DNA of 64,000 nt from an uncultured Treponema sp. (GCF_934725225.1 NZ_CAKVAM010000004.1:1-64000); one strand, 5' to 3'. Shown: positions 37,572-46,776, counted from the stretch's first letter. The notes: generated by a model from the letters alone, not told the origin. Numbers and translations are program-made.

Positions 37572-39044
37572 ATGAAAACAAAAAACTTTATTTTATCCAC
37601 AGCTGCAATAATCTCATGCGCCTGCATTTTCGGGCAAAGTTACATAGAGCAATTCGATTTTTCCACGGAAACAACAGAACCAGTTCCGTCTGTCTACGTT
37701 CCATATTCAGACATAGAAATTGAGCGTGAATCAATCATGGCAGCCCAGGCCCAGGGGCAGGTTTCAGAAAAAGATGCCGTAATGACATCTTCAAGCTTTG
37801 TAAACTGGACAAAAAGCACATTCGCTTCGGACGTGGCTTTTAATATTGAAAAAGCGGGAATTCCTCTTCCAAGCGGAAAATCAACTTCTGTAAAAGAAAT
37901 TGAAATGAAGCTTCCAATTCTTGTAAAAAATCCGCTGCTTTCGCTTTACGTTGACGATGCAAAAACTCTCGGCGACCTTGTTCTTGACGGAACTGTTACA
38001 CTCGAAAGCCTTACCAGAATCGTGGACAACAGCAAAAAAACTCCGGCGGTATTTACAAAAGACGGACTTCTTTTAACAAAGCACACAATCGACCTGAACG
38101 ACATTTCTTCAAGCCTTGTAAAGCATCACACGCCATACAAAAAAATGCAGCCAATTGACAAAGTTGCATCCAGAGAATACACAGGAATTGTTCTTGATGC
38201 GCGCGGCTCTTTGCCAGTTCATGGAGAATTCATAGAAAGCGAAGTTTATCCGTGCCTGTTCCCAAAAGTCTGGACAGAAGACATGGAGCTTTTGTACGAG
38301 CGCAACATGGTTCAGCCTGAAACCGCAAAAAAATCAGGAATCGTAAAATATTCAAGCTCGGATTTTATAGAAGACTATGACGGAAGAGCCGGAAAAGATC
38401 CGCTTTGGATTACCGTAAAAAAAGTCTACGGAATAAACAGATGCGACCCGGTAATTTCAAAAGAAGACTATTTAAGAATTGCTTCCGTTGAAAAAAATGT
38501 GGAGCTTTTAAAGAAAGGGAAAGTTGTAATTCTTTTGGACAAGGAGCAGCTTGAGCATAAAGTTTCAGTGCCGCAAAAAGACAAAAATTATTACATCGCA
38601 TATCACCAGATAAAAAAATATTTCTTTGAGCGCAAAATTCCAGACGTTGACTTGAACGAAGTTCTCACAGGAATTCAAATTACAATGCAGAATCTGCGCT
38701 TTATCGCTGACTCTTATGAGCTTCTTCCGCAGGAAAAACCGCGCATTGCACAGATTGCAGAATCGCTAAAAAAAGCCACAGCTTCCGGCGAATACACAAT
38801 TATGATTGAAGGCCACACTGCAGACGTAAACAAGCCGAACGGACAAATGACTTTGAGCATTCAGCGCGCGCAGGAAATAATCAAAGAGCTTGTTTCAAAC
38901 GGAATTGACAAAAATCTTTTTACATACAGAGGATTCGGCGGAACAAAGCCAGTGGCAGACAACAGCACTCCGCAGGGAAGAGCATTAAACCGCCGTGTAG
39001 AAATCATAATCATGCCAAAAGGCAGCTACATTCTAAGAGAATAG
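37572..39044 (+). CDS. OmpA-family protein
   Basis: The 490-aa product has a signal peptide (ending near CIFGQ). The N-terminal 370 residues are of no recognised family. The C-terminal domain (about 380-485) is OmpA/MotB-like: EYTIMIEGHTADVNKPNGQ, LSIQRAQEIIKELV, YRGFGGTKPVAD and NRRVEIIIMPK. It probably tethers the outer membrane to peptidoglycan. It is followed 1 bp later by tcdA, so the two are probably co-transcribed although no functional link is known. Confidence 0.8.
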   Translation: MKTKNFILSTAAIISCACIFGQSYIEQFDFSTETTEPVPSVYVPYSDIEIERESIMAAQAQGQVSEKDAVMTSSSFVNWTKSTFASDVAFNIEKAGIPLPSGKSTSVKEIEMKLPILVKNPLLSLYVDDAKTLGDLVLDGTVTLESLTRIVDNSKKTPAVFTKDGLLLTKHTIDLNDISSSLVKHHTPYKKMQPIDKVASREYTGIVLDARGSLPVHGEFIESEVYPCLFPKVWTEDMELLYERNMVQPETAKKSGIVKYSSSDFIEDYDGRAGKDPLWITVKKVYGINRCDPVISKEDYLRIASVEKNVELLKKGKVVILLDKEQLEHKVSVPQKDKNYYIAYHQIKKYFFERKIPDVDLNEVLTGIQITMQNLRFIADSYELLPQEKPRIAQIAESLKKATASGEYTIMIEGHTADVNKPNGQMTLSIQRAQEIIKELVSNGIDKNLFTYRGFGGTKPVADNSTPQGRALNRRVEIIIMPKGSYILRE

Positions 39045-39045
39045 C

Positions 39046-39762
39046 ATGAACCAGTTTTCACGCTCAGAACTTATTTTTGGCAAGGCTGGAATTGAAAAAC
39101 TGAACCGCTCAAAAGTCGCAGTGTTCGGGATTGGCGGCGTTGGAGGATACGCAGTCGAAGCCTTGGCAAGAGGCGGAATCGGCAGCTTTGATTTAATCGA
39201 CAGCGACACAGTAAGCCTTACAAACATAAACCGACAGATTATAGCAACTCACAAAACAATAGGGCTTTACAAAGTAGATGTTGCAAAAGAGCGCATTCTT
39301 GAAATCAATCCGCAAGCACAAGTAAAAACACACAAAGTTTTTTTTACGCAGGAAACAAAAGAAACATTCGACTTTTCAAATTACGACTATATAATAGATG
39401 CAATTGACACAGTCGCAGGAAAAATCGCGCTCGCAGAAGAAGCACAAAAATGCGGAACAAAAATAATCAGCTGCATGGGAGCCGGAAACAAAATCGACCC
39501 AACACAGCTTGAAGTTTCAGATATTTACAAAACCAGCGTCTGTCCTCTTGCCCGCGCAATGCGAAAAGCCTTAAAAGAATGCGAAATAAAAAAACTGAAA
39601 GTTGTGTACTCAAAGGAAGCGCCTGTAAAAATAGTCTATGACAGTTCCGCGGAAACAAAAGGAACAGCAGGCAGACCAGCTCCCGGAAGCACATCATTTG
39701 TACCGTCCGTAGCTGGCTTGATTATTGCAGGCGAAGTAATAAAAGACCTCGTGAAGTTCTAG
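39046..39762 (+). CDS. tcdA: tRNA threonylcarbamoyladenosine dehydratase
   Basis: A 238-aa E1-like/ThiF-fold enzyme. It uses ATP to cyclise t6A at tRNA position 37 to ct6A. The nucleotide-binding GIGGVGGYAVEALARGGIG and LIDSDTVSLTNINRQ blocks are typical of TcdA/YgdL. The conserved Cys region is near GTKIISCMGAG. The 3' end overlaps the convergent purN end by 4 bp. Confidence 0.88.
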   Translation: MNQFSRSELIFGKAGIEKLNRSKVAVFGIGGVGGYAVEALARGGIGSFDLIDSDTVSLTNINRQIIATHKTIGLYKVDVAKERILEINPQAQVKTHKVFFTQETKETFDFSNYDYIIDAIDTVAGKIALAEEAQKCGTKIISCMGAGNKIDPTQLEVSDIYKTSVCPLARAMRKALKECEIKKLKVVYSKEAPVKIVYDSSAETKGTAGRPAPGSTSFVPSVAGLIIAGEVIKDLVKF

Positions 39763-40385
39763 AACTTGCCGGAACAAAGCATAAGAAGACCTTCTACAAT
39801 GGCTTCGTGTTCATTCGGAGCAATTCTTGCATACAAGGAATTTGGAGTGTCGTCAGGCATTACAGGAACTTTTTTCTGCACAAGAATTTTTCCTGTGTCG
39901 CATCCGCCGTCCACAAGATGAACCGTGCATCCGCTTTCTTTTTCTTTTGCGGCAAGAACAGCCTCATGGACATTATGACCCCACATTCCTACTCCGCCAA
40001 ATTTAGGCAAAAGCGCCGGATGAAGGTTTATAATTTTATTCTTATATTCCTGAATTATTTTTCCCTGCAAAACGCTCAGGTAGCCGGCAAGAACAATTCC
40101 GTCAATTCCGCGGAGCTTGCACTCTTCAAGAATAGCATCAGAAACCGCAGCGTTTTTTTCTTCACGCGAAGCTTTTTGAGCCGCCTCTTTTCCCATCACA
40201 GAAAACGGACTTTTTACAACGCAGTCAATTCCGGCATTCTTTGCACGCTCAAGCGCATAGGCATTTTTTGTGCTTGAAATAACAACGTCAATCTTGTAAG
40301 GACAGTCCGCATGAGATTTCTGATAGTCTATAAGAGATTGAAGATTTGTTCCTCCGCCGGAAACCAAAACAGCAGTCTTAAACAT
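39759..40385 (-). CDS. purN: Phosphoribosylglycinamide formyltransferase
   Basis: PurN of 208 aa; it formylates GAR with 10-formyl-THF in purine synthesis. Visible motifs are VSGGGTNLQSLID, the INLHPALLPKFGG block with the catalytic Asn/His, and HLVDGGCDTGKILVQ with the catalytic Asp. It overlaps the purM stop by 8 bp, so the two are coupled. Confidence 0.95.
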   Translation of the reverse strand: MFKTAVLVSGGGTNLQSLIDYQKSHADCPYKIDVVISSTKNAYALERAKNAGIDCVVKSPFSVMGKEAAQKASREEKNAAVSDAILEECKLRGIDGIVLAGYLSVLQGKIIQEYKNKIINLHPALLPKFGGVGMWGHNVHEAVLAAKEKESGCTVHLVDGGCDTGKILVQKKVPVMPDDTPNSLYARIAPNEHEAIVEGLLMLCSGKF

Positions 40386-41487
40386 AGAACTGTGTCATTT
40401 CCTTGCTGCCCTTGAAGTCGCCCTTGATGACTTTGTCAGTGTGGCCGACGTAGCCGATTTCATAGGCTTTCATAACAGGAGCGCCTTTTACAGCGAATTT
40501 CTTTGCGTTCGCATTGAATCTCTTTAGGATTTCCGCGGAATCTTTTTTGCTGACCGCAAGAACAAATCCGATTCCCATATTGAAAGTTGAGAAAACATTT
40601 TCCGGATCTGCGCCGCGCTTTATAAGCTCATCAAAAATTTCAGGAACTTCCCAAGAATCTTTCTTTATCATTGCAACAAGCTGCTTTTTGCCTTCTTTTG
40701 CATGAGGGAACATACGCGGAACATTTTCATAGAATCCGCCGCCTGTAACATGAACCATTCCATGAACACTTGCGCGGAATTTGCTCAAAACATCCATGAC
40801 AGGGCGCACATAAATGCGTGTAGGAGTAAGAAGAACCTCGCCGATTTTTCTTTCTTTTCCGCCGATTGTAATTTTCTCCTCAAAATCTGTAACAAGCTTT
40901 CTGATTAAAGAATATCCGTTCGAATGAGGACCAGTAGAAGAAAGACCGATTAAAACATCGCCTTCTTTTATTTTGCTTCCATTAATAATGTCAGATTTAT
41001 CTGCAACGCCAACTCCAAAGCCAGCCAAATCGTATTTTCCGTCATCGTAAAAACCTGGCATTTCAGCAGTTTCACCGCCAAGAAGAGCGCAGCCTGCATC
41101 TACGCAACCGTCAGTTACACCTTTTACAAGCTCGCCGGCAACCTTTGAATCAAGTTTTCCGCAGGCAATATAATCAAGAAAAAATGAAGTCTTTACGCCG
41201 CTACAAAGAATATCGTTAACGCTCATTGCAACACAGTCAATTCCGACTGTATCATAGATTCCCATCTGAAAAGCAATGTCCAGCTTTGTTCCAACTCCAT
41301 CTGTTCCAGAAACCATAACAGGATTCTTCATGTTCTTTGGAACTGCAAACATTCCATTGAATGCGCCAAGCTCTGTAAGCTGTCCTGGGATTCTTGCGCG
41401 CTCAGACTGTTTTTTGTATTTGTCAACAGCCTTGTAGCCTTCGTTAACATCAACGCCAGCTTTCTTGTAGTCAAATTTTTCCGCCAT
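40378..41487 (-). CDS. purM: Phosphoribosylformylglycinamidine cyclo-ligase
   Basis: AIR synthase of 369 aa. It closes the imidazole ring in purine synthesis using ATP. Family marks are VSGTDGVGTKLDIA, DCVAMSVNDILC, GGETAEMPGFY and HVTGGGFYENVPRM. It heads a purM-purN pair. Length is normal. Confidence 0.95.
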   Translation of the reverse strand: MAEKFDYKKAGVDVNEGYKAVDKYKKQSERARIPGQLTELGAFNGMFAVPKNMKNPVMVSGTDGVGTKLDIAFQMGIYDTVGIDCVAMSVNDILCSGVKTSFFLDYIACGKLDSKVAGELVKGVTDGCVDAGCALLGGETAEMPGFYDDGKYDLAGFGVGVADKSDIINGSKIKEGDVLIGLSSTGPHSNGYSLIRKLVTDFEEKITIGGKERKIGEVLLTPTRIYVRPVMDVLSKFRASVHGMVHVTGGGFYENVPRMFPHAKEGKKQLVAMIKKDSWEVPEIFDELIKRGADPENVFSTFNMGIGFVLAVSKKDSAEILKRFNANAKKFAVKGAPVMKAYEIGYVGHTDKVIKGDFKGSKEMTQFYV

Positions 41488-41513
41488 GATTTCGTTCCTT
41501 AAAAAAATTGTTT

Positions 41514-42704
41514 TTATAATATACAGTTTATTTTGTTATTGTTCAATTCATACGAAGTGCTTCTGCCGCCGGCCTGCCCCTTTATAAGAATGCCTGATGC
41601 AATCAATTTGTCAATATCTCTTCCTGCTGTATCTTGAGAGCATTTGCAGATTTTAGCATATTTTGCAGATGTCAGCTTTCCCTCAAATCCAGACAAAAGC
41701 ATCTTTAGAATTTTCCTTTGCCGTTCATTTATTTCAATGGAATCAATTTTTGCCCAGAATTCCTTTCGCCATAAGCTTTCTTCAAGCTCAGCAAGAACTG
41801 AAAGAACAGCCCGGTTCATGCAGCCAATATACCAAAAGATCCATTGGGTTATATCCATAGAGCCGGATATTTCAGCCTGATGCAGCATTTCATAGTATTT
41901 TTTCCGCTCTTTGCAAAGCTGCGCGCTCATGCTGTAAAGATGATCCGTGCGATAGTCCGACCGGGATAAATTTCCGTCTCCCCGGCAAAGAGCCATATCT
42001 GCAATAACCCTCGCAAGGCGTCCGTTTCCATCCTCAAAAGGATGAAGCTCAACAAAATACAAATGGGCAACAGCACTTTTTATTACAGAGCTGATTTTCT
42101 GCTCATCCGAATCAACACCATTGAACCAGTCAAAAAAAGCTTTCATCTGCTTTTTTAGTGTACAGGCAGGAGGAGCCTCAAAATGAACTGTCTCATTTTT
42201 TCCATAACCGCTTATAACACGCATCGGACCTTCACTATCAGTCCGATACTGACCAACATGAATTGCATATAGACCGTTAAAGCTTTCAGAGCCAGATGGA
42301 TTTCCAAACAGTTTTTTATGCCAGCAAAAAAGCCTCTCTTCCGTCAAAGGGGCATTGCAGTTGTGAACGGCATCCGTAATGACCTCAACAATATAATTAA
42401 GGTGCGGACGGTTCTTATCAAGCTGGCCTTCGTTTGCAAGGATTACATTCTCAAGCCCCAAATTCCGGGCAACAGACGAACGGATACTTGTTTCATTCAA
42501 TGACACACCTTCAATTTCAAAAGAATTCTTAATTTCCTGTGTAAAACGGTTCAAAGTTGATTCAGACTGAACGGCAAAACCGAGAGTTTTCATTTGTCCA
42601 TAAAGAATTCCCTGATTTGCGTAAAGCTCTGTCAATGAATTCAAAAGCTCTTTATAATCCCATGAAAAGCGCGGCCATTCAGGGTTCTGCCAAAGATACG
42701 CCAT
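41514..42704 (-). CDS. Fic family protein (DUF4172 N-terminus)
   Basis: The 396-aa product has an N-terminal DUF4172-like region. An inhibitory-helix motif SFEIEG at residues 61-66 fits [S/T]xxxE[G/N] of class II Fic proteins. The Fic core HPFEDGNGRLAR is at residues 221-232 and has the catalytic His. A winged-helix-like segment lies at about residues 330-390. It probably AMPylates a protein target when the inhibitory glutamate is displaced. Direct target unknown. Upstream lie two inverted repeats that could be an operator. No toxin-antitoxin partner is adjacent. Confidence 0.85.
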   Translation of the reverse strand: MAYLWQNPEWPRFSWDYKELLNSLTELYANQGILYGQMKTLGFAVQSESTLNRFTQEIKNSFEIEGVSLNETSIRSSVARNLGLENVILANEGQLDKNRPHLNYIVEVITDAVHNCNAPLTEERLFCWHKKLFGNPSGSESFNGLYAIHVGQYRTDSEGPMRVISGYGKNETVHFEAPPACTLKKQMKAFFDWFNGVDSDEQKISSVIKSAVAHLYFVELHPFEDGNGRLARVIADMALCRGDGNLSRSDYRTDHLYSMSAQLCKERKKYYEMLHQAEISGSMDITQWIFWYIGCMNRAVLSVLAELEESLWRKEFWAKIDSIEINERQRKILKMLLSGFEGKLTSAKYAKICKCSQDTAGRDIDKLIASGILIKGQAGGRSTSYELNNNKINCIL

Positions 42705-42723
42705 GATTGTAACGTATCACAGC

Positions 42724-42797
42724 TTGCGGAGAATATCAAGATAATCTCCGCAAAATTTCAGTCATTCATGCGGAGATTAAGCAATTTTTCTCCGCAA
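42724..42797. promoter_or_regulatory. Two tandem inverted repeats upstream of fic
   Basis: The motif TTGCGGAGA/TCTCCGCAA occurs four times in alternating orientation: arms at 42724-42732 and 42745-42753, then 42769-42776 and 42789-42797. They sit 20-95 bp upstream of the Fic start. They could bind the Fic winged-helix domain or another regulator, or form RNA hairpins on the other strand. Confidence 0.5.
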
Positions 42798-42890
42798 AGC
42801 TAAAGCCACAGTGTCATTGCTGTGTCAGGGGCTCTTGTTCTTGTATTGCATAGGATTATCCGGTCAAACCGAATAATAACAGCCTAATCA

Positions 42891-42936
42891 AAAAATATTA
42901 TAATAATTTCAGAATATAATCGAAAAATATTATAAT
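42891..42936. repeat. Direct AT-rich repeats upstream of an ATPase gene
   Basis: Two exact 14-bp copies of AAAAATATTATAAT (42891-42904 and 42923-42936) begin 32 bp apart, flanked by inverted CTAATCA/TGATTAG arms (42884-42890 and 42943-42949). They end 40 bp before the ATPase start at 42977. Candidate operator. Confidence 0.5.
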
Positions 42937-42976
42937 ATTTATTGATTAGCCTAGTTTTTTCATCTATATTAACATC

Positions 42977-44122
42977 ATGAGTAAAATTCAACGCGATTTA
43001 AAGAGCATTCTTAAATCAAGAATCGGAAAAGGAAAAATTATAATATTAATTGGACCTCGCCAAGTAGGAAAGACAACTCTTTTTAAGTCAATGATTTCAG
43101 AAGCAGGCTTTTTAGACACGGCGCAATATTGGAACTGCGATGAAAGCGATGTGCGCTCCATGCTTACTAAAGAATCTTCTGCGCACTTTAGACCGCTTAT
43201 CGGAAAGTCAAAATTCATTGTAATTGACGAGGCGCAACGTGTAAAAAATATCGGGCTTATTTTGAAAATCCTCTACGAAAATTTTCAGGATGTGCAGTTC
43301 GCGGTAACAGGCTCTTCGTCACTAGATCTTTCCAATATATTAAATGAGCCTCTGACTGGGCGAAAATTTGAGTACAATCTTTTTCCGTTTTCCACGAACG
43401 AGCTTGTCCATAATTCATCCATGCTTGATGAAATCAGGCAACTGGAAACCCGCTTAGTCTACGGATTTTATCCAGATGTTGTTAACAATCCGGGGGATGA
43501 AAAGGATATTCTCTCAAACATCGTCTCAAGCTATCTTTATAAAGATGTATTTGAATTTCAGGATATACGGAAACCCGCTATTATAGAAAAACTTGTTCAG
43601 GTACTAGCCTTGCAGGTAGGAAGCGAGGTTTCTTTCAACGAGATAGGCAGCTTGCTTGGAATTGATAGTCTGACCGTACAAAGATATATTGATCTGCTGG
43701 AAAAGGCATTTGTCATCTTTCATCTTCATTCTTACAGCCGGAATGTGCGAAATGAACTGAAGAAGAGCATAAAGATTTATTTTTACGACAACGGAGTAAG
43801 GAACGCTGTCATTAATAATTTTTCTCCGTGCAACCTGCGCGCAGACATCGGCGGACTTTGGGAAAATTTTCTAATAAGCGAACGCATCAAGAATAATGCA
43901 TTCCACAACAGAAAGGAAAAGTACTATTTCTGGCGCACAACCCAAAAACAGGAAATTGATTTTATAGAAGAAAAGGACGGAGTTTTTTCCGCCTTTGAAT
44001 TCAAATACAGTTCAAAAAAATCCGGCGCAAAGTGTCCGCTTACATTCTCCAACAATTATCCTGAGATTCCATTTTCAGTAATTACCAAAGAAAACTACAT
44101 CGGATTTATTACAGAAAATTAG
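42977..44122 (+). CDS. AAA_14/DUF4143 ATPase
   Basis: The 381-aa product has an AAA domain (Walker A GPRQVGKTTL at about residues 27-36, Walker B KFIVIDEAQ, sensor VTGSSSLDL). A winged-helix-like middle follows, then the DUF4143 C-terminus with a PD-(D/E)xK-like nuclease signature (EIDFIEEKDG..AFEFKYS). These proteins are common in accessory regions of anaerobes and their function is not established. It is one of four related genes in this window; the others are at 57068, 58704 and 60203. Confidence 0.85.
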   Translation: MSKIQRDLKSILKSRIGKGKIIILIGPRQVGKTTLFKSMISEAGFLDTAQYWNCDESDVRSMLTKESSAHFRPLIGKSKFIVIDEAQRVKNIGLILKILYENFQDVQFAVTGSSSLDLSNILNEPLTGRKFEYNLFPFSTNELVHNSSMLDEIRQLETRLVYGFYPDVVNNPGDEKDILSNIVSSYLYKDVFEFQDIRKPAIIEKLVQVLALQVGSEVSFNEIGSLLGIDSLTVQRYIDLLEKAFVIFHLHSYSRNVRNELKKSIKIYFYDNGVRNAVINNFSPCNLRADIGGLWENFLISERIKNNAFHNRKEKYYFWRTTQKQEIDFIEEKDGVFSAFEFKYSSKKSGAKCPLTFSNNYPEIPFSVITKENYIGFITEN

Positions 44123-44250
44123 CACGGCACTGCAGCCGGAATATATTTATCGGATAATGGCAGAACGTTTTTTCCATTCCCATGCTTGTGGCGGGTCAAG
44201 ACCGTCTTTTTTATTTGACGAAGCGTATCAATTATGATACATTAAAAAAT

Positions 44251-44610
44251 ATGGAAATCCAAAAGAAAATAAAAGCAGAATTTTTCAAAACAGAACAAAA
44301 CAATGAGCCTGTGCGGGATTTTCTAAAAGGACTATCCATAGAAGATAAGAAATCTGTGGGGGCGGATATTATGGCTGTGGAAATGTCTTGGCCGGTTGGA
44401 TATCCAACAGTAAGGAAACTTGATACTAATTTATGGGAAGTTCGCTCAGATATTTCTGACAAAAGAATTTGCCGAGTGATGTTCACAATAAACGGAAGCA
44501 AAATGATATTGCTTCATGCATTTATAAAGAAAACCCAAAAAACTCCAAAAGATGATATGGAATTAGGCAAGAAACGAAGGAACTTAGTTTTAGGAGGCCA
44601 AAATGAATAA
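44251..44610 (+). CDS. higB: HigB/RelE-like toxin (Gp49-like)
   Basis: From the ATG at 44251 the product is 119 aa of the phage-derived Gp49-like/HigB family. Visible marks are EPVRDFLKGLS, VRKLDTNLWEVRS, RICRVMFTINGSKMILLHAFIKKTQKTP. This family cleaves mRNA at the ribosome. An upstream in-frame ATG at 44182 adds 23 residues of poor quality. It overlaps the antitoxin by 8 bp, the inverted toxin-first order typical of higBA. Confidence 0.85.
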   Translation: MEIQKKIKAEFFKTEQNNEPVRDFLKGLSIEDKKSVGADIMAVEMSWPVGYPTVRKLDTNLWEVRSDISDKRICRVMFTINGSKMILLHAFIKKTQKTPKDDMELGKKRRNLVLGGQNE

Positions 44611-44884
44611 TGCATATGCAGGAAGTTCTTTTGATGATTTTCTCGAAAAAGAGGGAATTGCTACAGAAGTAAAAAATGAGGCAATAAAAAGACTTATTTC
44701 ATATAATTTGATTGAAGAAATGCAAAAGCAGAATATCAACAAAACAGAAATGGCAAAGAAAATGTCAACTTCTCGTGCCGCATTGGACCGGCTCTTGAAT
44801 CCATATAATGATTCTGTAACCCTTGCAACTTTGACAAAAGCTGCAAATGTGCTTGGAAAAAAGTTAGTATTGCAACTGCAATGA
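44603..44884 (+). CDS. higA: HigA-like antitoxin, helix-turn-helix
   Basis: A 93-aa XRE-type protein. The helix-turn-helix lies at about residues 45-75 (INKTEMAKKMSTSRAALDRLL). It pairs with the toxin just upstream, should neutralise it and repress the operon. AGGAGG precedes its ATG. A terminator hairpin follows. Confidence 0.85.
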   Translation: MNNAYAGSSFDDFLEKEGIATEVKNEAIKRLISYNLIEEMQKQNINKTEMAKKMSTSRAALDRLLNPYNDSVTLATLTKAANVLGKKLVLQLQ

Positions 44885-44900
44885 TTAGCCGAGTTTTTCC

Positions 44901-44932
44901 ATTCCCGTGCAAGCAGCACGGGAATTTCTTTT
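44901..44932 (+). terminator. Terminator after the higBA-like pair
   Basis: Perfect 10-bp arms ATTCCCGTGC/GCACGGGAAT (44901-44910 and 44916-44925) are followed by TTCTTTTT. The hairpin also belongs to the dispersed palindromic repeat family. Confidence 0.7.
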
Positions 44933-44947
44933 TGCATGAATCACATT

Positions 44948-46042
44948 CTACTTTCTAGCGCGCTTGAACATTTTTCCGTCAAAATAGAGAGTGTTCGAGT
45001 CTTCAAAGCTTACACGGGACTGCAATGTGTCTCCTGCTTTCTTTTCTGGCGTATTCTTGTTAGAAGAAGAACCAATCTTTAGATATGCAGTATTTTCAGG
45101 CATTGTATATGTGCCGGAATATTTAAATTCTTCCTCTGGTACTTTTATCAAGATATATCCTCGTTCAATAGGAGCATCAACTACAGAAAAAACCAAACGA
45201 TCACTAAGATCTATTTCTTTCCTTGTGCCAGCATCTTTATGATAGTAATAAGAGAACTCTCCAGACGCTCCGTCGCCTTTGAAGACAAGCTCCGCAAATC
45301 CTTTTATGTCATCTTTTTTATCGTCAAATCTCCATTTTCCCGGCAGCGTTCTTTTTAGATAGCTCAAATACGCCTGTCTGTCGGCTTCTTTTATGGCTTC
45401 ATTTATTTTATTGAGCTTTTCAGCATACTTTTCTTCAAACTTGCCGCAGAAGTCGTCATATATTTCTGAATTGATTGTGAAATAGTTTTCCATCAAGTCA
45501 GAAGAAGCAGGAACAAGCTTTGCAAGCTTGTCTTGGTACTCTTTTATCATCTTGTTTGACATCTTAAAGTTCGGGTTTCCCGCCTCATTCATTTTGGCGG
45601 AAAACTTGTCTGTGAACTCATTTGACATTTTCTCAAGCCTGTCCCTGACATCTGAAAGCTGCCCAAGATAGTCTTTTTTATTTTCTCTTAGCTCTTCCAA
45701 GCCTTTTCTGTCGTCTGAACATTCATTCATCTGGGAAACAGCTTCATCAAGAGCCTTGCTGTACTCGCCCATAAAGTCAACAGACTGATAATTGCCGGTC
45801 TGCTCCTCGTAAGCGTCTTCAATGACCTTCATCCACTTGTTGAATTTAATTCCCGGCGCAACAATGCTACAGACAACTGCAACAACTATTAAAGCCGCAA
45901 CACCGCAGGCAATATAGTTTGCATACGGAATAACCTTTTTTAAGGCAGAAACCTTTCCCAGATACTTTTCCGAAAGATTTGCAAAAGGCAGCTTGTTTAT
46001 AAATCCGCCAGCCTTGTTCAAATACTCTTTTACATTTTTCAT
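44948..46042 (-). CDS. Membrane-anchored coiled-coil protein, unknown
   Basis: The 364-aa product has one membrane helix at about residues 40-66 (YIACGVAALIVVAVVCSI) after a cytoplasmic amphipathic start. A coiled-coil part (about 85-235, rich in Glu, Lys, Asn) and a C-terminal beta-rich domain (about 240-360) follow. I recognise no family. It lies directly downstream of the DGR reverse-transcriptase remnant on the same strand. Its leader (CTCCTT...TAAAATGAAATT on the plus strand) resembles those of the FGE genes at 49353 and 50436. Confidence 0.6.
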   Translation of the reverse strand: MKNVKEYLNKAGGFINKLPFANLSEKYLGKVSALKKVIPYANYIACGVAALIVVAVVCSIVAPGIKFNKWMKVIEDAYEEQTGNYQSVDFMGEYSKALDEAVSQMNECSDDRKGLEELRENKKDYLGQLSDVRDRLEKMSNEFTDKFSAKMNEAGNPNFKMSNKMIKEYQDKLAKLVPASSDLMENYFTINSEIYDDFCGKFEEKYAEKLNKINEAIKEADRQAYLSYLKRTLPGKWRFDDKKDDIKGFAELVFKGDGASGEFSYYYHKDAGTRKEIDLSDRLVFSVVDAPIERGYILIKVPEEEFKYSGTYTMPENTAYLKIGSSSNKNTPEKKAGDTLQSRVSFEDSNTLYFDGKMFKRARK

Positions 46043-46118
46043 TTTTTACTCCTTTTAAAATGAAATTGAATCTATTAAAAACACACGGAATTCAACGAAT
46101 CCGCATATTTTTTTCTTA

Positions 46119-46745
46119 CTAAATCACTGCAATCCCCATGCAGCTTATCCTGTCCGCAAATTTCTCTCCGTCTATCAAGCCCTGTCTGAACTCGTAGGCA
46201 AGCCGCCTGACTTTTCTTGCCTTTCTTCTGCGTGTCCTGCCCAGAAGCGAAATTTCCCTGCCAGAAACTGAATATCCCAGGAACGGAACGCCGCCCCTGC
46301 ACGAGCTAATCACCGGCTGCTTGAACAAAAGCGAGAACGGCTCTATGAACTTCTGCATTTCGAAAAGAATGTCCTTTAGTGCGCTCTTTGAGTCCGAAAA
46401 AACAACAATGTCGTCCATGTAGCGCGCGTATCCTTTAGGCTTTAGCTTTTCCAGTACAAAATGATCCAACGACGAAAGATAATAGTTCGCGAAAAACTGG
46501 CTTGTAAGGTTTCCAATCGGAAGCCCGCGTCCGTCTGAAACGCTGTAGGAATCTATAATCCCAAAAAGCAATGCCAGACATTTTCTGTCCTTTATAATTC
46601 TAAAAAGAAGCTCCTTAAGTTTTTTGTGTTGAATAGAGTCGAAATACTTCCGCACATCGAGCTTTAGAAAATACTTGCAGATTCCAGCCTTTTTAAACGC
46701 ATAGTGAATATGTTGGCGTTGTTGTTCCAGCTGCCACCGCAGTTA
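46119..46745 (-). pseudogene. DGR reverse transcriptase, N-terminally truncated
   Basis: The readable frame covers the palm and thumb of a DGR-type reverse transcriptase: KYFLKLDVRKYFDSI, then LPIGNLTSQFFANYYL (the SQ form that separates DGR enzymes from group II introns), YARYMDDIVVFS with the catalytic YMDD, and PFLGYSVSG. A complete DGR enzyme is about 300-400 aa; here about 190 remain. The missing N-terminal fingers include the first RT motifs. Upstream, the frame runs without an ATG straight into the template repeat. The C-terminus also looks damaged: the frame ends MGIAVI while the neighbouring frame reads on as HGDCSDLVRKKYADSL, which fits the usual DGR tail better. Confidence 0.85.
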
Positions 46746-46776
46746 TAGCGTTTGCTGTTGCTGTTGGAATCCCAGC
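46711..46776 (-). repeat. DGR template repeat (truncated)
   Basis: In the coding orientation of the targets this 66-bp segment (46776 down to 46711) encodes a WDSNSNSKRYNCGGSWNNNAN-like pattern and is rich in AAC codons (23 of 66 bases are A). It aligns without gaps to 47801-47866, 51611-51676, 53960-54025 and 49581-49646, the starts of variable repeats in the FGE genes. For the first three, 9 of 11, 13 of 14 and 12 of 13 mismatches fall on template adenines. The matching half beyond GCCAAC is missing and the RT frame begins there. Confidence 0.9.

Noticed and set aside
46119..46745. Reverse transcriptase of a group II intron or retron
   Set aside because: The LPIGNLTSQ motif is the DGR form, there is no maturase or intron structure, and a template repeat lies next to it.
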